Below are positions 1 to 4,815 of a stretch of DNA of 7,863 nt, piece after piece. The stretch is from NCBI GenBank assembly GCA_021812735.1, contig JAKAMV010000453.1, positions 1 through 7,863 of the forward strand. The letters run 5' to 3'. The notes under the pieces are model-generated. The model made no database searches. It was given only the letters and a program-made list of their open reading frames with translations, and was not told the origin of the DNA. The stretch is from Chloroflexota bacterium. Its GTDB lineage: Bacteria; Chloroflexota; Limnocylindria; Limnocylindrales; CSP1-4. Position 1 is the first letter of the stretch. Each line of letters starts with the position of its first letter. The translations under genes and the position numbers were made by a program.

Positions 1-43
1 ATCTCTCGAGCACTCGCTCGAGGCACCGGTGGCCGGACGATGA
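1..43 (+). CDS. 3' end of an upstream gene (partial)
   Basis: An open frame enters from the left edge, with codons from base 2, and ends with TGA at 41-43. Its last residues read SLEHSLEAPVAGR. The stop overlaps the ATG of the next gene as ATGA, the same coupling used throughout this operon, which is the main reason to believe the frame. Thirteen residues are too few to identify a product. Confidence 0.5.
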   Translation, partial: SLEHSLEAPVAGR

Positions 44-216
44 CCGCCGACGGCGCCTCCTTGGTCCTGTTCGTCCTCGGCCTCGCCCTGCTCGCGGTCG
101 GCGCGTTCGCGACTGCGGCCTTCGTCGGGTTCGCGGTCGCGGTCCTGCTCGGCCTCGCCGAGAGCGACGAGCGGCGCGATGCGAGGCGCCGCAACCAGGC
201 GAGGCGTGTGCGATGA
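40..216 (+). CDS. Small membrane protein, 58 aa
   Basis: The 58-residue product is unrecognised. Residues 8-41 are almost wholly hydrophobic (Leu, Val, Ala, Phe, Gly). They could form one long helix or two short helices, with a possible turn near residue 25. An acidic patch (ESDE) and a strongly basic tail (RRDARRRNQARRVR) follow, so by the positive-inside rule the C-terminus is probably cytoplasmic. Both ends show four-base ATGA overlaps, with the upstream frame at 40-43 and the HNH gene at 213-216, so it sits inside a translationally coupled operon. No strong Shine-Dalgarno precedes the ATG, which fits coupling. Small membrane proteins of mobile elements include holin-like and superinfection-exclusion proteins, but nothing here allows a choice. 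Confidence 0.65.
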   Translation: MTADGASLVLFVLGLALLAVGAFATAAFVGFAVAVLLGLAESDERRDARRRNQARRVR

Positions 217-704
217 GCGTCCGCGACATCGTCACCCTGCACCTGCCGATGGAGATGGGCGCGGCTGGCCGGATCATGAAGGCCGTCGCCCGCGACCGCG
301 CCAACCGCGAGCGGTGGGCAGTGAGGGACCGCGAGCGACGCCTCCGCGACCCCGGTGCCGCCCGCGAGCGGGCGCGGCGCTGGCGCCTGTCCCATCCCGA
401 CCGGGCGCGCCAGCACCGCCGGCGGTGGCTCGACGACGTGCCGCTCCGCGAGGCGGCGCAGCGCTGCGCCATGACCGCCAACCGCCGCGCCCGCATGTAC
501 GGCGTCGACGGCCAGATCGGGTACGAGGCCGTGCTCGAGGTCTGGCGGCTCCAGCCTGTTTGCGTCGACTGCGGCGAGGGCCGCGGGCTCGACCACGTCA
601 TCCCGCTGTCGCGGGGCGGCCCGAACACGAGCGGCAACCTGGCCAACCGCTGCCGGTCCTGCAACTCCGTCAAGGGCGTCCGGATGCCGGAGGTGCCGGC
701 GTGA
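213..704 (+). CDS. HNH endonuclease
   Basis: This 163-aa protein has a C-terminal HNH/McrA-type zinc-dependent nuclease fold. A CVDC pair (C117, C120) and a second RCRSC pair (C147, C150) would hold the structural zinc. D127-H128 in LDHVIPLS carries the catalytic His, and N138 and N142 sit in the NTSGNL segment; the protein ends in the usual NSVKG stretch. Residues about 25-75 are very rich in Arg, Glu and Trp and are probably helical. This N-terminal extension is frequent in phage HNH proteins and likely contacts DNA. The ATG at 213 overlaps the previous stop and has GAGG at 201-204, 8 nt upstream. Phage HNH proteins nick or cut DNA, often near packaging or replication sites, or home as free-standing nucleases. 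No large terminase or portal gene is present here to support a packaging role. The family is sure and the biological target unknown. Confidence 0.93.
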   Translation: MSVRDIVTLHLPMEMGAAGRIMKAVARDRANRERWAVRDRERRLRDPGAARERARRWRLSHPDRARQHRRRWLDDVPLREAAQRCAMTANRRARMYGVDGQIGYEAVLEVWRLQPVCVDCGEGRGLDHVIPLSRGGPNTSGNLANRCRSCNSVKGVRMPEVPA

Positions 705-928
705 CGGCCCTGCGAGCTCCCCTCGACGAGCCCCTGCGGCCGCCCCTGCGCCTCCTGGGCGAGGCCCAGCTGTTCCGGGCCCACGGGCTCGACCTCGAGC
801 CGCTCCGGGCGCCATGCGCGTGCGGCGGCCTCATCACCGTGCCCGCCGGCGAGGAGGTCGCCGAGGCCGTCCTCGCCCACAACCGAACCGCCCGCCACGC
901 CGCGTGGCGTGCCTGGAGGGAGGCCTAG
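701..928 (+). CDS. Hypothetical small protein, 75 aa
   Basis: This 75-residue protein is not recognised. The frame stays open far upstream, but a GTG at 701 overlaps the HNH stop codon as GTGA. GGAGG at 689-693 lies 7 nt before it, so this start is preferred. The N-terminal half is Pro/Leu-rich with the helical stretch LLGEAQLFRAHGLD. A CACGG motif (C39, C41) sits in the middle and could be a half metal site, but no second Cys pair is present. The C-terminus (about residues 50-75) looks like an amphipathic helix ending in WRAWREA. It ends with TAG directly abutting the ATG of the initiator gene. Confidence 0.7.
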   Translation: MTALRAPLDEPLRPPLRLLGEAQLFRAHGLDLEPLRAPCACGGLITVPAGEEVAEAVLAHNRTARHAAWRAWREA

Positions 929-1480
929 ATGCCCTGGGGACGGCTCGACGACGGCCTCTACGACCACCCGAAGGTGGAGCAGCTCCCGCGGCGGCTGCGC
1001 AACTCCTGCGTCGGCCTCTGGGCCCGCGCCATCAGCTGGTCCAACCGCTACCTCACGGACGGCCGCGTGACCATGGAGCGCCTGGCCAAGCTCGACGGCA
1101 GCCAGGCCGAGGTGGACGCCCTGGTGTGCGTCGGCATGCTCGAGCGGGACGGCGACGGCGTGCTGATCCACGACTTCGCCGAGTACAACGAGACGGCCGA
1201 CGCATGGCGCGCGCGGCGCGGCCGGATGCACGAGCTCGCGAAGCGCGGCGGTCGGGCGTCAGGCGAAGCGCGGCGCTCAACCGCAGCGGTCAAGCGTGAC
1301 GGTGAACCGCAGCGGTCAAGCGCAGCGGTCAACCGCACCGCGAAGCGGCGTGGGTTGAACTCCGAATCCGAATCCGAAGAGGAATCCGAACGGAGGGTTA
1401 ACGAGACCGTAGAGGTCACTCCGGGCGCGCGCCCTGACGGCCTCGTCGACCCTGTGGCAGACGAGGCGCTGCCGTGGTGA
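929..1480 (+). CDS. Phage-type replication initiator (replisome organizer) with embedded origin repeats
   Basis: This 183-aa protein is built like phage replisome organizers of the lambda O type. Residues 1-100 (MPWGRLDDGLYDHPKV..., CVGLWARAISWSN, LTDGRVTMERLAKL, GMLERDGDGVLIHDFAEYN) match the winged-helix N-terminal domain I know from many actinobacterial prophages; this is recognition from memory. Residues about 101-143 are a basic linker, 145-154 are a Ser-Glu repeat, and the tail is acidic and ends in ALPW. Such proteins bind repeats at the element's origin and recruit the host helicase. The linker-coding DNA holds 13-bp tandem repeats and a low-GC hexamer patch, the likely binding sites and melting region. 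The ATG at 929 follows the previous TAG directly, with GGAGG/GGGAGG at 915-923. A plain DNA-binding regulator is the main alternative. Confidence 0.75.
   Translation: MPWGRLDDGLYDHPKVEQLPRRLRNSCVGLWARAISWSNRYLTDGRVTMERLAKLDGSQAEVDALVCVGMLERDGDGVLIHDFAEYNETADAWRARRGRMHELAKRGGRASGEARRSTAAVKRDGEPQRSSAAVNRTAKRRGLNSESESEEESERRVNETVEVTPGARPDGLVDPVADEALPW
1269..1333 (+). repeat. Tandem 13-bp iteron-like repeats
   Basis: Five consecutive 13-bp units start at 1269, 1282, 1295, 1308 and 1321. The 12-mer CGCAGCGGTCAA is exact at 1282, 1308 and 1321, differs at two positions at 1269 and at four positions at 1295. A related unit stands apart at 1244. Each unit holds the short inverted motif CCGC-N-GCGG or a close variant. 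The exact copies are read in different frames, as AAVK or AAVN at 1282 and 1321 but as PQRSS at 1308. Protein repetition therefore cannot explain the array, and a DNA-binding role is likely. The position inside the initiator gene matches origin iterons. Confidence 0.8.
1358..1402 (+). other. Low-GC TCCGAA hexamer patch, candidate DNA unwinding element
   Basis: TCCGAA occurs at 1361, 1367, 1373 and 1385, with a degenerate unit GAGGAA at 1379. The patch runs on to a GTTAAC palindrome at 1397-1402. By hand count the stretch is about half A+T, clearly richer in A+T than its surroundings. It encodes a Ser-Glu repeat with GAA glutamate codons, although GAG dominates elsewhere in the window. It starts about 25 bp after the iteron array. 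Lambda-type origins have the same order of iterons followed by an A+T-rich melting region, but melting itself is inferred. Confidence 0.5.
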
Positions 1481-2016
1481 CCTACAGCGCCGAGGACTAC
1501 CGGGCGGCACGGCAGGCCTGGCTCGACGGCGAGTTCGGCGAGGCCTGGGACCCGTTCCGGGCGGCGGCCGCGGAGCGCGGCTTCGTCTACCCGCCGACAG
1601 GGTCGCGGTGGGACAGCTGGGAGGACGACCGGCCGAGCCAGCGCGCCGTCCTGTGGCGCGCCGTCGAGGAGACGCCGCAGCTGCTGCTCGAGTGCATCGG
1701 CCGGAGCCGCTCGTGGTCGGAGGTGATCCGGATCCTCCTGGCCCGCCGCGACGCCTGGCGCGAGGTCACGGCCCGCCGAGACGAGGAGGAGGCTCGGCGC
1801 CGCGAGCGTGGCCCGTCGCCCGACGAGGCCGCCGCCCTGCTCCCGCAGCTCGTCGCCGCGGCGACGGCTCACCGCCAGGCACAGCTCGAGGCGGCGGCGG
1901 CGGCCGCCCGCGAGGTGGTCCGCCTGGCGAACGGGGTCGGCCTCGACGACGACGAGTGGGGGCAGGCGCTCACCACCCTCGAGGGCCTCCTGCTCGCCCT
2001 GGACGGGGGCGCGTAA
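1474..2016 (+). CDS. Unrecognised protein after the initiator, 180 aa, C-terminal coiled coil
   Basis: I do not recognise this 180-aa protein. The N-terminal half is aromatic-rich and ordered (YRAARQAWLDGEF, GFVYPPTGSRWDSWEDD, PSQRAVLWRAVEET, ECIGRSRSWSEVIRILLARRDAW). Residues about 90-165 are charged and Ala-rich and probably form a long coiled coil, and the tail is acidic. It directly follows the initiator, the slot where lambda has the helicase loader P. However, no Walker A or B motif is visible, so it is not an AAA+ loader of the DnaC type, and a loader role would rest on position alone. GTG at 1474 has GAGG at 1463-1466, 7 nt upstream. GTG at 1477, which forms a GTGA overlap with the previous stop, is an equally possible start. 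Confidence 0.75.
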   Translation: MVTYSAEDYRAARQAWLDGEFGEAWDPFRAAAAERGFVYPPTGSRWDSWEDDRPSQRAVLWRAVEETPQLLLECIGRSRSWSEVIRILLARRDAWREVTARRDEEEARRRERGPSPDEAAALLPQLVAAATAHRQAQLEAAAAAAREVVRLANGVGLDDDEWGQALTTLEGLLLALDGGA

Positions 2017-2324
2017 TGGCCGCGCTCGACGACCCCGCGGCCGCCGTGGCCGCCTCGCTGTGCCTCGCGTCGCGGACCCGCGACGACCGGCGCACCGCCC
2101 GCCACCCGGGCCGCTGCGGCTGGTGCGACTACCCCGCCGGCGAGCTCCGCCGCATGGTCGAGGGCTTCAACGCCTGGGCCGGGCTCGACCAGCGGCGCGG
2201 CGCCTACGCCCGGCTCGAGGCCCGGTGGTTCAGCGAGATGCCCAGGGCCGAGCAGCAGCGCCGCGTGCTCGAGGCGCAGGGGCTCGAGTCCGCCGGCGAC
2301 CAGGAGGACCTGCCGTGGCTGTGA
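2016..2324 (+). CDS. Hypothetical protein with CGWC motif, 102 aa
   Basis: This 102-aa protein is unrecognised. The ATG at 2016 shares its A with the preceding TAA (TAATG), so translation is coupled. The frame is open further upstream, but that part overlaps the previous gene antiparallel to no evidence of its own. The N-terminus is Ala-rich, followed by a basic stretch (SRTRDDRRTARHPGR) leading into CGWC at about residues 33-36. This could be half of a zinc site or a redox CxxC, but no second Cys pair follows. The rest is probably helical with several Trp and Arg residues and ends in an acidic EDLPWL, much like the ALPW end of the initiator. The last codons overlap the start of the next gene. 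Confidence 0.7.
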   Translation: MAALDDPAAAVAASLCLASRTRDDRRTARHPGRCGWCDYPAGELRRMVEGFNAWAGLDQRRGAYARLEARWFSEMPRAEQQRRVLEAQGLESAGDQEDLPWL

Positions 2325-2557
2325 CCCCGGGCACCGCCGCCGGCCGCGAGCTGATGCGCTCGTTCGACCAGCCCGACGAGCCGTTCACCAACGAGGTCGT
2401 CCGGCTGGGCGTCCTCGCCGTCGAGGCCGAGGCCGCGCTGGCCGTCGCCCGCCGGTTCGACGCGGATGCCTTCGCCTGCGACTTCGGCGGCGCGACCGCG
2501 GTCAACCTGCCGAACCTCGGCCTGGTCATCCCGCTGGAGGCGTCCCATGGCGACTGA
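2315..2557 (+). CDS. Hypothetical small acidic protein, 80 aa
   Basis: This 80-aa protein is unrecognised. GTG at 2315 is chosen because GGAGG at 2303-2307 ends 7 nt upstream. A second GTG at 2321, which forms a GTGA overlap with the previous stop, is 13 nt away and less well placed. The sequence is acidic with a central Ala/Glu helix (LAVEAEAALAVARRF) and a hydrophobic C-terminal segment (VNLPNLGLVIPLEA). No cysteine pair, membrane segment or HTH is convincing. It overlaps the next small gene by 11 nt. Confidence 0.65.
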   Translation: MAVTPGTAAGRELMRSFDQPDEPFTNEVVRLGVLAVEAEAALAVARRFDADAFACDFGGATAVNLPNLGLVIPLEASHGD

Positions 2558-2678
2558 CATCCGCGACGCGCTGGCCGAGGCGCTGCACGAGCAGATCAGC
2601 CACGTGCCGGCACTGGACGCACGGCGCCTTATGCCGCCGCACGCCCCCGAGTGGAATGAGGGCCGCACCGATGGCTGA
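2547..2678 (+). CDS. Very small protein, 43 aa
   Basis: This 43-residue frame has a well-placed GGAGG at 2536-2540, 6 nt before the ATG at 2547. It overlaps both the previous gene (ends 2557) and the next one (starts 2671), as its neighbours do. The first half is an amphipathic helix (ATDIRDALAEALHEQISHV) and the second is Pro/His-rich (LMPPHAPEWNEGRTDG). Function is unknown. The strong ribosome site and operon fit, not similarity, support it. Confidence 0.6.
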   Translation: MATDIRDALAEALHEQISHVPALDARRLMPPHAPEWNEGRTDG

Positions 2679-3087
2679 GCCCGGAAGCGACGACATGACG
2701 CCGGGGACGCCCCTGTTCGTCCTGACCGAGGTCGTCCAAGAGGCAGTCGTCAGCGCCGACGGCTTCGGCCCCATCCGCGACGAGCGGCGGCTGCCCGTCT
2801 ACCGGCGCATCTCCAAGCGCATCGCGGCGGTGCTGCTGTCCAACGGCGTGACGCTGGCGCCGCTCGACCGGACCCGCGCCGGGGCCCTGACGCCGGAGGC
2901 GCTGGCGCGGGCGCTCTGGCTGCTGATGAAGCGCGATGGACTGCGAGTGTGGTCGAACGGCGCGGGCGACATGCCGCCGAACCTCCTCGCCGATCGCATC
3001 CTCGCCGCGCTGCGGGAGGCCGGGGAGCGCCCGGCCAGCCCGTGGACGGGCGACCCGGCCGACTACGACGGGGACGGGGGCCGATGA
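2671..3087 (+). CDS. Hypothetical protein, 138 aa
   Basis: This 138-aa protein is unrecognised. ATG 2671 is preferred because GAGGG at 2658-2662 sits 8 nt upstream; ATG 2656 in the same frame has no good ribosome site. Residues about 10-30 (GTPLFVLTEVVQEAVVSADG) look like a beta strand plus helix. A basic helix (PVYRRISKRIAAVLLSNGV) follows, then a second helical part (TPEALARALWLLMKRDGLRVW) and a short helix before an acidic tail. The basic helix and the VWSNGAG segment could suit nucleic-acid binding, but no named motif is present. The stop overlaps the next ATG as ATGA. Confidence 0.75.
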   Translation: MAEPGSDDMTPGTPLFVLTEVVQEAVVSADGFGPIRDERRLPVYRRISKRIAAVLLSNGVTLAPLDRTRAGALTPEALARALWLLMKRDGLRVWSNGAGDMPPNLLADRILAALREAGERPASPWTGDPADYDGDGGR

Positions 3088-3680
3088 CCCGCCCGCCCGC
3101 CTGGCGCGACCCGGCCTTCTGGCACGGCTTCCGACGCGGCTACGTCGCCGGGTGCCTCCTCGCCCTCGCCTTCCTCGCCGGCCTGCTGGTCGGCGTCCAG
3201 ATCGCCAGGGGCGCCGAGCCGTCCGGGTCGGCGCAGGAGTACCGACAGCCACGCCCGTGGTTGCGTATTGGCGCCGCGGAGCAACCGGCGCCCTTGCCTG
3301 CGCCGGCCGGGACGGCCCATGCCGCTCCCTCCTCTCCCCTGCCGGCGGCGCCGAGTGCTGTGCCCAGCACCGCGGCGCCCGCCCTGGCCGCGATGGCCGG
3401 GGCGTCCGCGCCGGCAACACCGCGCGTCGTCGCCGGGATCGCCTCGACGTACGGCAGCGGGTGGGCCGGGTGGCTGGCGCTGCCCGAGGGGCCGGGCGTC
3501 ACGGTTCGGGTCTGCGGGCCGGCCGCCTGCATCGTCCGGACCAGCAACGACGCCGGGCCGGACCTCGCCATGCAGCGGGCCGGGCGGGTAGTCGACCTCG
3601 GGCCCCGCATGTTCGAGCAGGTGTGCGGCTGCGCCTGGACCCGCGGCCTCGTCGAGGTCACGGTGGAGTACCTGCGGTGA
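3084..3680 (+). CDS. Membrane-anchored RlpA-like double-psi beta-barrel protein
   Basis: This 198-aa protein has a short basic N-terminus and one hydrophobic helix at residues about 19-40 (GCLLALAFLAGLLVGVQIA). A long Pro/Ala-rich linker to about residue 113 follows, then a C-terminal double-psi beta-barrel at 114-198. The barrel reads like RlpA/expansin domains: GIASTYGSG, GVTVRVCG, TSNDAGPD with D156, and GRVVDLGPRMF with D171, ending in VTVEYL. RlpA proteins bind or cleave denuded peptidoglycan. Here the helix would tether the barrel outside the membrane, with the linker spanning the wall. In a mobile element this could serve wall remodelling for DNA transfer, lysis or exclusion; that role is inference. 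Four Cys residues in the barrel may form disulfides. The start overlaps the previous stop (ATGA) and the stop overlaps the next GTG. Confidence 0.8.
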   Translation: MTRPPAWRDPAFWHGFRRGYVAGCLLALAFLAGLLVGVQIARGAEPSGSAQEYRQPRPWLRIGAAEQPAPLPAPAGTAHAAPSSPLPAAPSAVPSTAAPALAAMAGASAPATPRVVAGIASTYGSGWAGWLALPEGPGVTVRVCGPAACIVRTSNDAGPDLAMQRAGRVVDLGPRMFEQVCGCAWTRGLVEVTVEYLR

Positions 3681-4114
3681 CCGCGGCCTGGACCCGCCCG
3701 CCCCGCGAGCGCCGGCGCCTGACCGACCACGAGCGCGAGCTCCGCGCCGTCAGCGAGCGCGACTTCCAGCGCCAGGTCTGCGACCTCGCCGAGCTGCTCG
3801 GCTGGACCTGGTGCCACTGGCGCCCGCTGCGCAACGGGCGCGGCATCTGGCAGGTGCCGGTCGAGGGGCCGCTCGGCAAGGGCTGGCCGGACCTGACGCT
3901 CGTCCGGGTCCGCGACCGCCGGCTGGTCTTCGCCGAGCTCAAGCGCGAGACGGAGGACCCGAAGCCCGAGCAGCTCGCCGTCCTGGAGACGCTCCGCGAC
4001 CTCGCCGGCGAGTCGAGCGACACCCTCACCACCTGCATCGAGGTCCACGTCTTCCGCCCGAGCGACCTGGCGGACCCGGTCGAGCAGAGCCGCATCTACC
4101 GGGTGCTGCGGTGA
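3677..4114 (+). CDS. VRR-NUC domain nuclease
   Basis: This 145-aa protein has the PD-(D/E)xK fold of the VRR-NUC family. The visible catalytic set is E27 in SERDFQRQV, D72 in GKGWPDLTLV, and E87-x-K89 in FAELKRE; the PEQLAVLETL helix follows. A short strand (EVHVFRP) and the ending SRIYRVLR complete the fold. Stand-alone VRR-NUC proteins of phages cut branched or flap DNA, including Holliday junctions, and usually sit with replication and recombination genes, as here. The length is typical for phage copies. GTG 3677 overlaps the previous stop (GTGA); the same frame is open upstream but lies inside the RlpA-like gene. The family is certain; the exact DNA structure cut is not known. Confidence 0.92.
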   Translation: MTAAWTRPPRERRRLTDHERELRAVSERDFQRQVCDLAELLGWTWCHWRPLRNGRGIWQVPVEGPLGKGWPDLTLVRVRDRRLVFAELKRETEDPKPEQLAVLETLRDLAGESSDTLTTCIEVHVFRPSDLADPVEQSRIYRVLR

Positions 4115-4146
4115 CCGCCGTTCCGCGCGGAAGGGTGCTCCGGTGA
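4111..4146 (+). CDS. Possible 11-codon linker ORF
   Basis: GTG 4111 overlaps the VRR-NUC stop (GTGA). The frame gives VTAVPRGRVLR and stops at 4144-4146, overlapping the next GTG in the same way. It exactly bridges the only real gap (28 bp) between coupled genes in this stretch. It may serve only to carry ribosomes to the downstream gene, or it may be chance. Confidence 0.25.
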   Translation: MTAVPRGRVLR

Positions 4147-4424
4147 CGCGCATCACGCCCCGCGCCATCGAGGCGCTCGAGCTCGCCGCCCGCGGCATGA
4201 GCAACCGAGAGATCGCCGACGCGCTCGGGGTCACCGAGCAGAACGTCAAGAACCGCCTCTCCGAGGCCTTCGCGGCCCTGGGCGTCCAGTCGCGCACGGC
4301 CGCCTGCATCGCCGCCGAGATGCTGGTGCCGCGGCAGGAGTGCGGCGTGGTGATGCGCTGCACGCGCCCCGCCGCCCACACGGGCCAGCACGGCGGATTC
4401 CGCAAACAGGGGCCGGGCGCGTGA
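4143..4424 (+). CDS. LuxR-type HTH protein with C-terminal Cys/His motif
   Basis: This 93-aa protein has a LuxR/GerE four-helix HTH at residues about 4-61 (ITPRAIEALELAARG, SNREIADALGVTEQNVKNRL, LGVQSRTAAC). No receiver or ligand-binding domain is present, so it should bind DNA constitutively or be controlled by level or a partner. The C-terminus carries C67-x5-C73-x5-H79-x3-H83, a spacing that could bind zinc or another metal; this is inference. GTG 4143 has GGAAGGG at 4129-4135, 7 nt upstream. The gene overlaps a second HTH gene of the same family, and xis follows, so a role in timing excision or early transcription is plausible. It resembles sigma-70 region 4 in fold class, but the sequence fits GerE better. 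Confidence 0.85.
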   Translation: MTRITPRAIEALELAARGMSNREIADALGVTEQNVKNRLSEAFAALGVQSRTAACIAAEMLVPRQECGVVMRCTRPAAHTGQHGGFRKQGPGA

Positions 4425-4630
4425 CGCCGCTCGTCTGCGAGCTCACCGACCGCGAGGAGGAGGTCGTCCGCCTGCTGTCCGAGGGCCTCGAGTACCGCGG
4501 CGTTGCCCGGCGCCTGGGCATCAGCCACAACACCGTCCGCGAGCATGTCCAGAACGGCTGCCGCAAGACCGGCGCGCTCAACAAGACGCACCTGGTGGCG
4601 CTGTACAACCGCGGGGCGGCGCCGAGATGA
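4421..4630 (+). CDS. Minimal LuxR-type HTH protein, 69 aa
   Basis: This 69-aa protein is essentially one GerE HTH domain: LTDREEEVVRLLSEGLEYRGVARRLGISHNTVREHVQNGCRKTGALNKTHLVALYNRG. The recognition helix (SHNTVREHVQN) and the usual final helix are intact. GTG 4421 overlaps the previous stop (GTGA) and has CAGGGG at 4407-4412. The frame stays open upstream, but that part lies inside the previous gene. It is clearly a diverged relative of the preceding HTH protein (NREIADALGVTEQNVKNRL against YRGVARRLGISHNTVREHV), so the pair may have arisen by duplication or may act as a heterodimer. The stop overlaps the excisionase ATG. Confidence 0.85.
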   Translation: MTPLVCELTDREEEVVRLLSEGLEYRGVARRLGISHNTVREHVQNGCRKTGALNKTHLVALYNRGAAPR

Positions 4631-4806
4631 CGCTCGCGCCGCTGCTCACGCTCGACGAGGCCGCGCGCCTGCTCGCCGTCTCGCGCCGGACGGTCGAGCG
4701 GCTGATCGACGCCGGTCGGATCCGGCCCATCCGGATCGGGCGGGCAGTGCGCGTCACCGAGCGGGAGGTCGAGGCGTACCTCGCGGCGGCGTCTCGCCGG
4801 CGCTAG
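4627..4806 (+). CDS. xis: Excisionase (recombination directionality factor)
   Basis: This 59-aa protein is a MerR-like winged HTH of the excisionase family: LLTLDEAARLLAVSRRTVERLIDAG, then the wing RIRPIRIGRAVRVTEREVEAYL, then a basic tail SRRR. Such proteins bind near attL and attR, bend DNA and steer the integrase toward excision. The ATG overlaps the previous stop (ATGA). The TAG at 4804-4806 lies only 9 nt before the integrase ATG and in the same reading frame, so xis and int are a single frame separated by one stop codon. Position directly upstream of int is typical. The symbol is by family and context only. Confidence 0.88.
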   Translation: MTLAPLLTLDEAARLLAVSRRTVERLIDAGRIRPIRIGRAVRVTEREVEAYLAAASRRR

Positions 4807-4809
4807 ACT
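4804..4809 (+). promoter_or_regulatory. Candidate -10 element for leaderless int mRNA
   Basis: TAGACT fits the actinobacterial TANNNT -10 consensus. It ends 6 nt before the int ATG, so transcription would start at the ATG itself. No Shine-Dalgarno is visible before this ATG, which fits a leaderless message. The expected -35 position (about 4781-4786, TCGCGG) is a poor match to TTGACA. Int may therefore have its own promoter, but this is a motif match only. Confidence 0.35.
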
Positions 4810-4815
4810 GCTCGC

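Noticed and set aside
5..22. Paired CTCGAG sites at the left edge as a regulatory inverted repeat
   Set aside because: CTCGAG is common by chance in this composition because of CTC-GAG Leu-Glu codons, and it recurs across the window.
179..700. Upstream extension of the 75-aa gene to an ATG at 179
   Set aside because: The extension runs through the HNH gene in another frame and is Arg/Pro-rich; the GTG at 701 has a good ribosome site and stop overlap.
213..704. Restriction-modification system based on the HNH gene
   Set aside because: No methyltransferase or specificity motif is present nearby; the HNH type matches phage-style free-standing nucleases.
1269..1390. CRISPR array
   Set aside because: Units of 13 and 6 bp are contiguous, without unique spacers, and lie inside a coding gene.
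3140..4591. 483-codon open frame on the minus strand opposite the RlpA-like and VRR-NUC genes
   Set aside because: It lies opposite two genes with recognisable domains and has Ala/Arg/Pro-rich composition with no motif.
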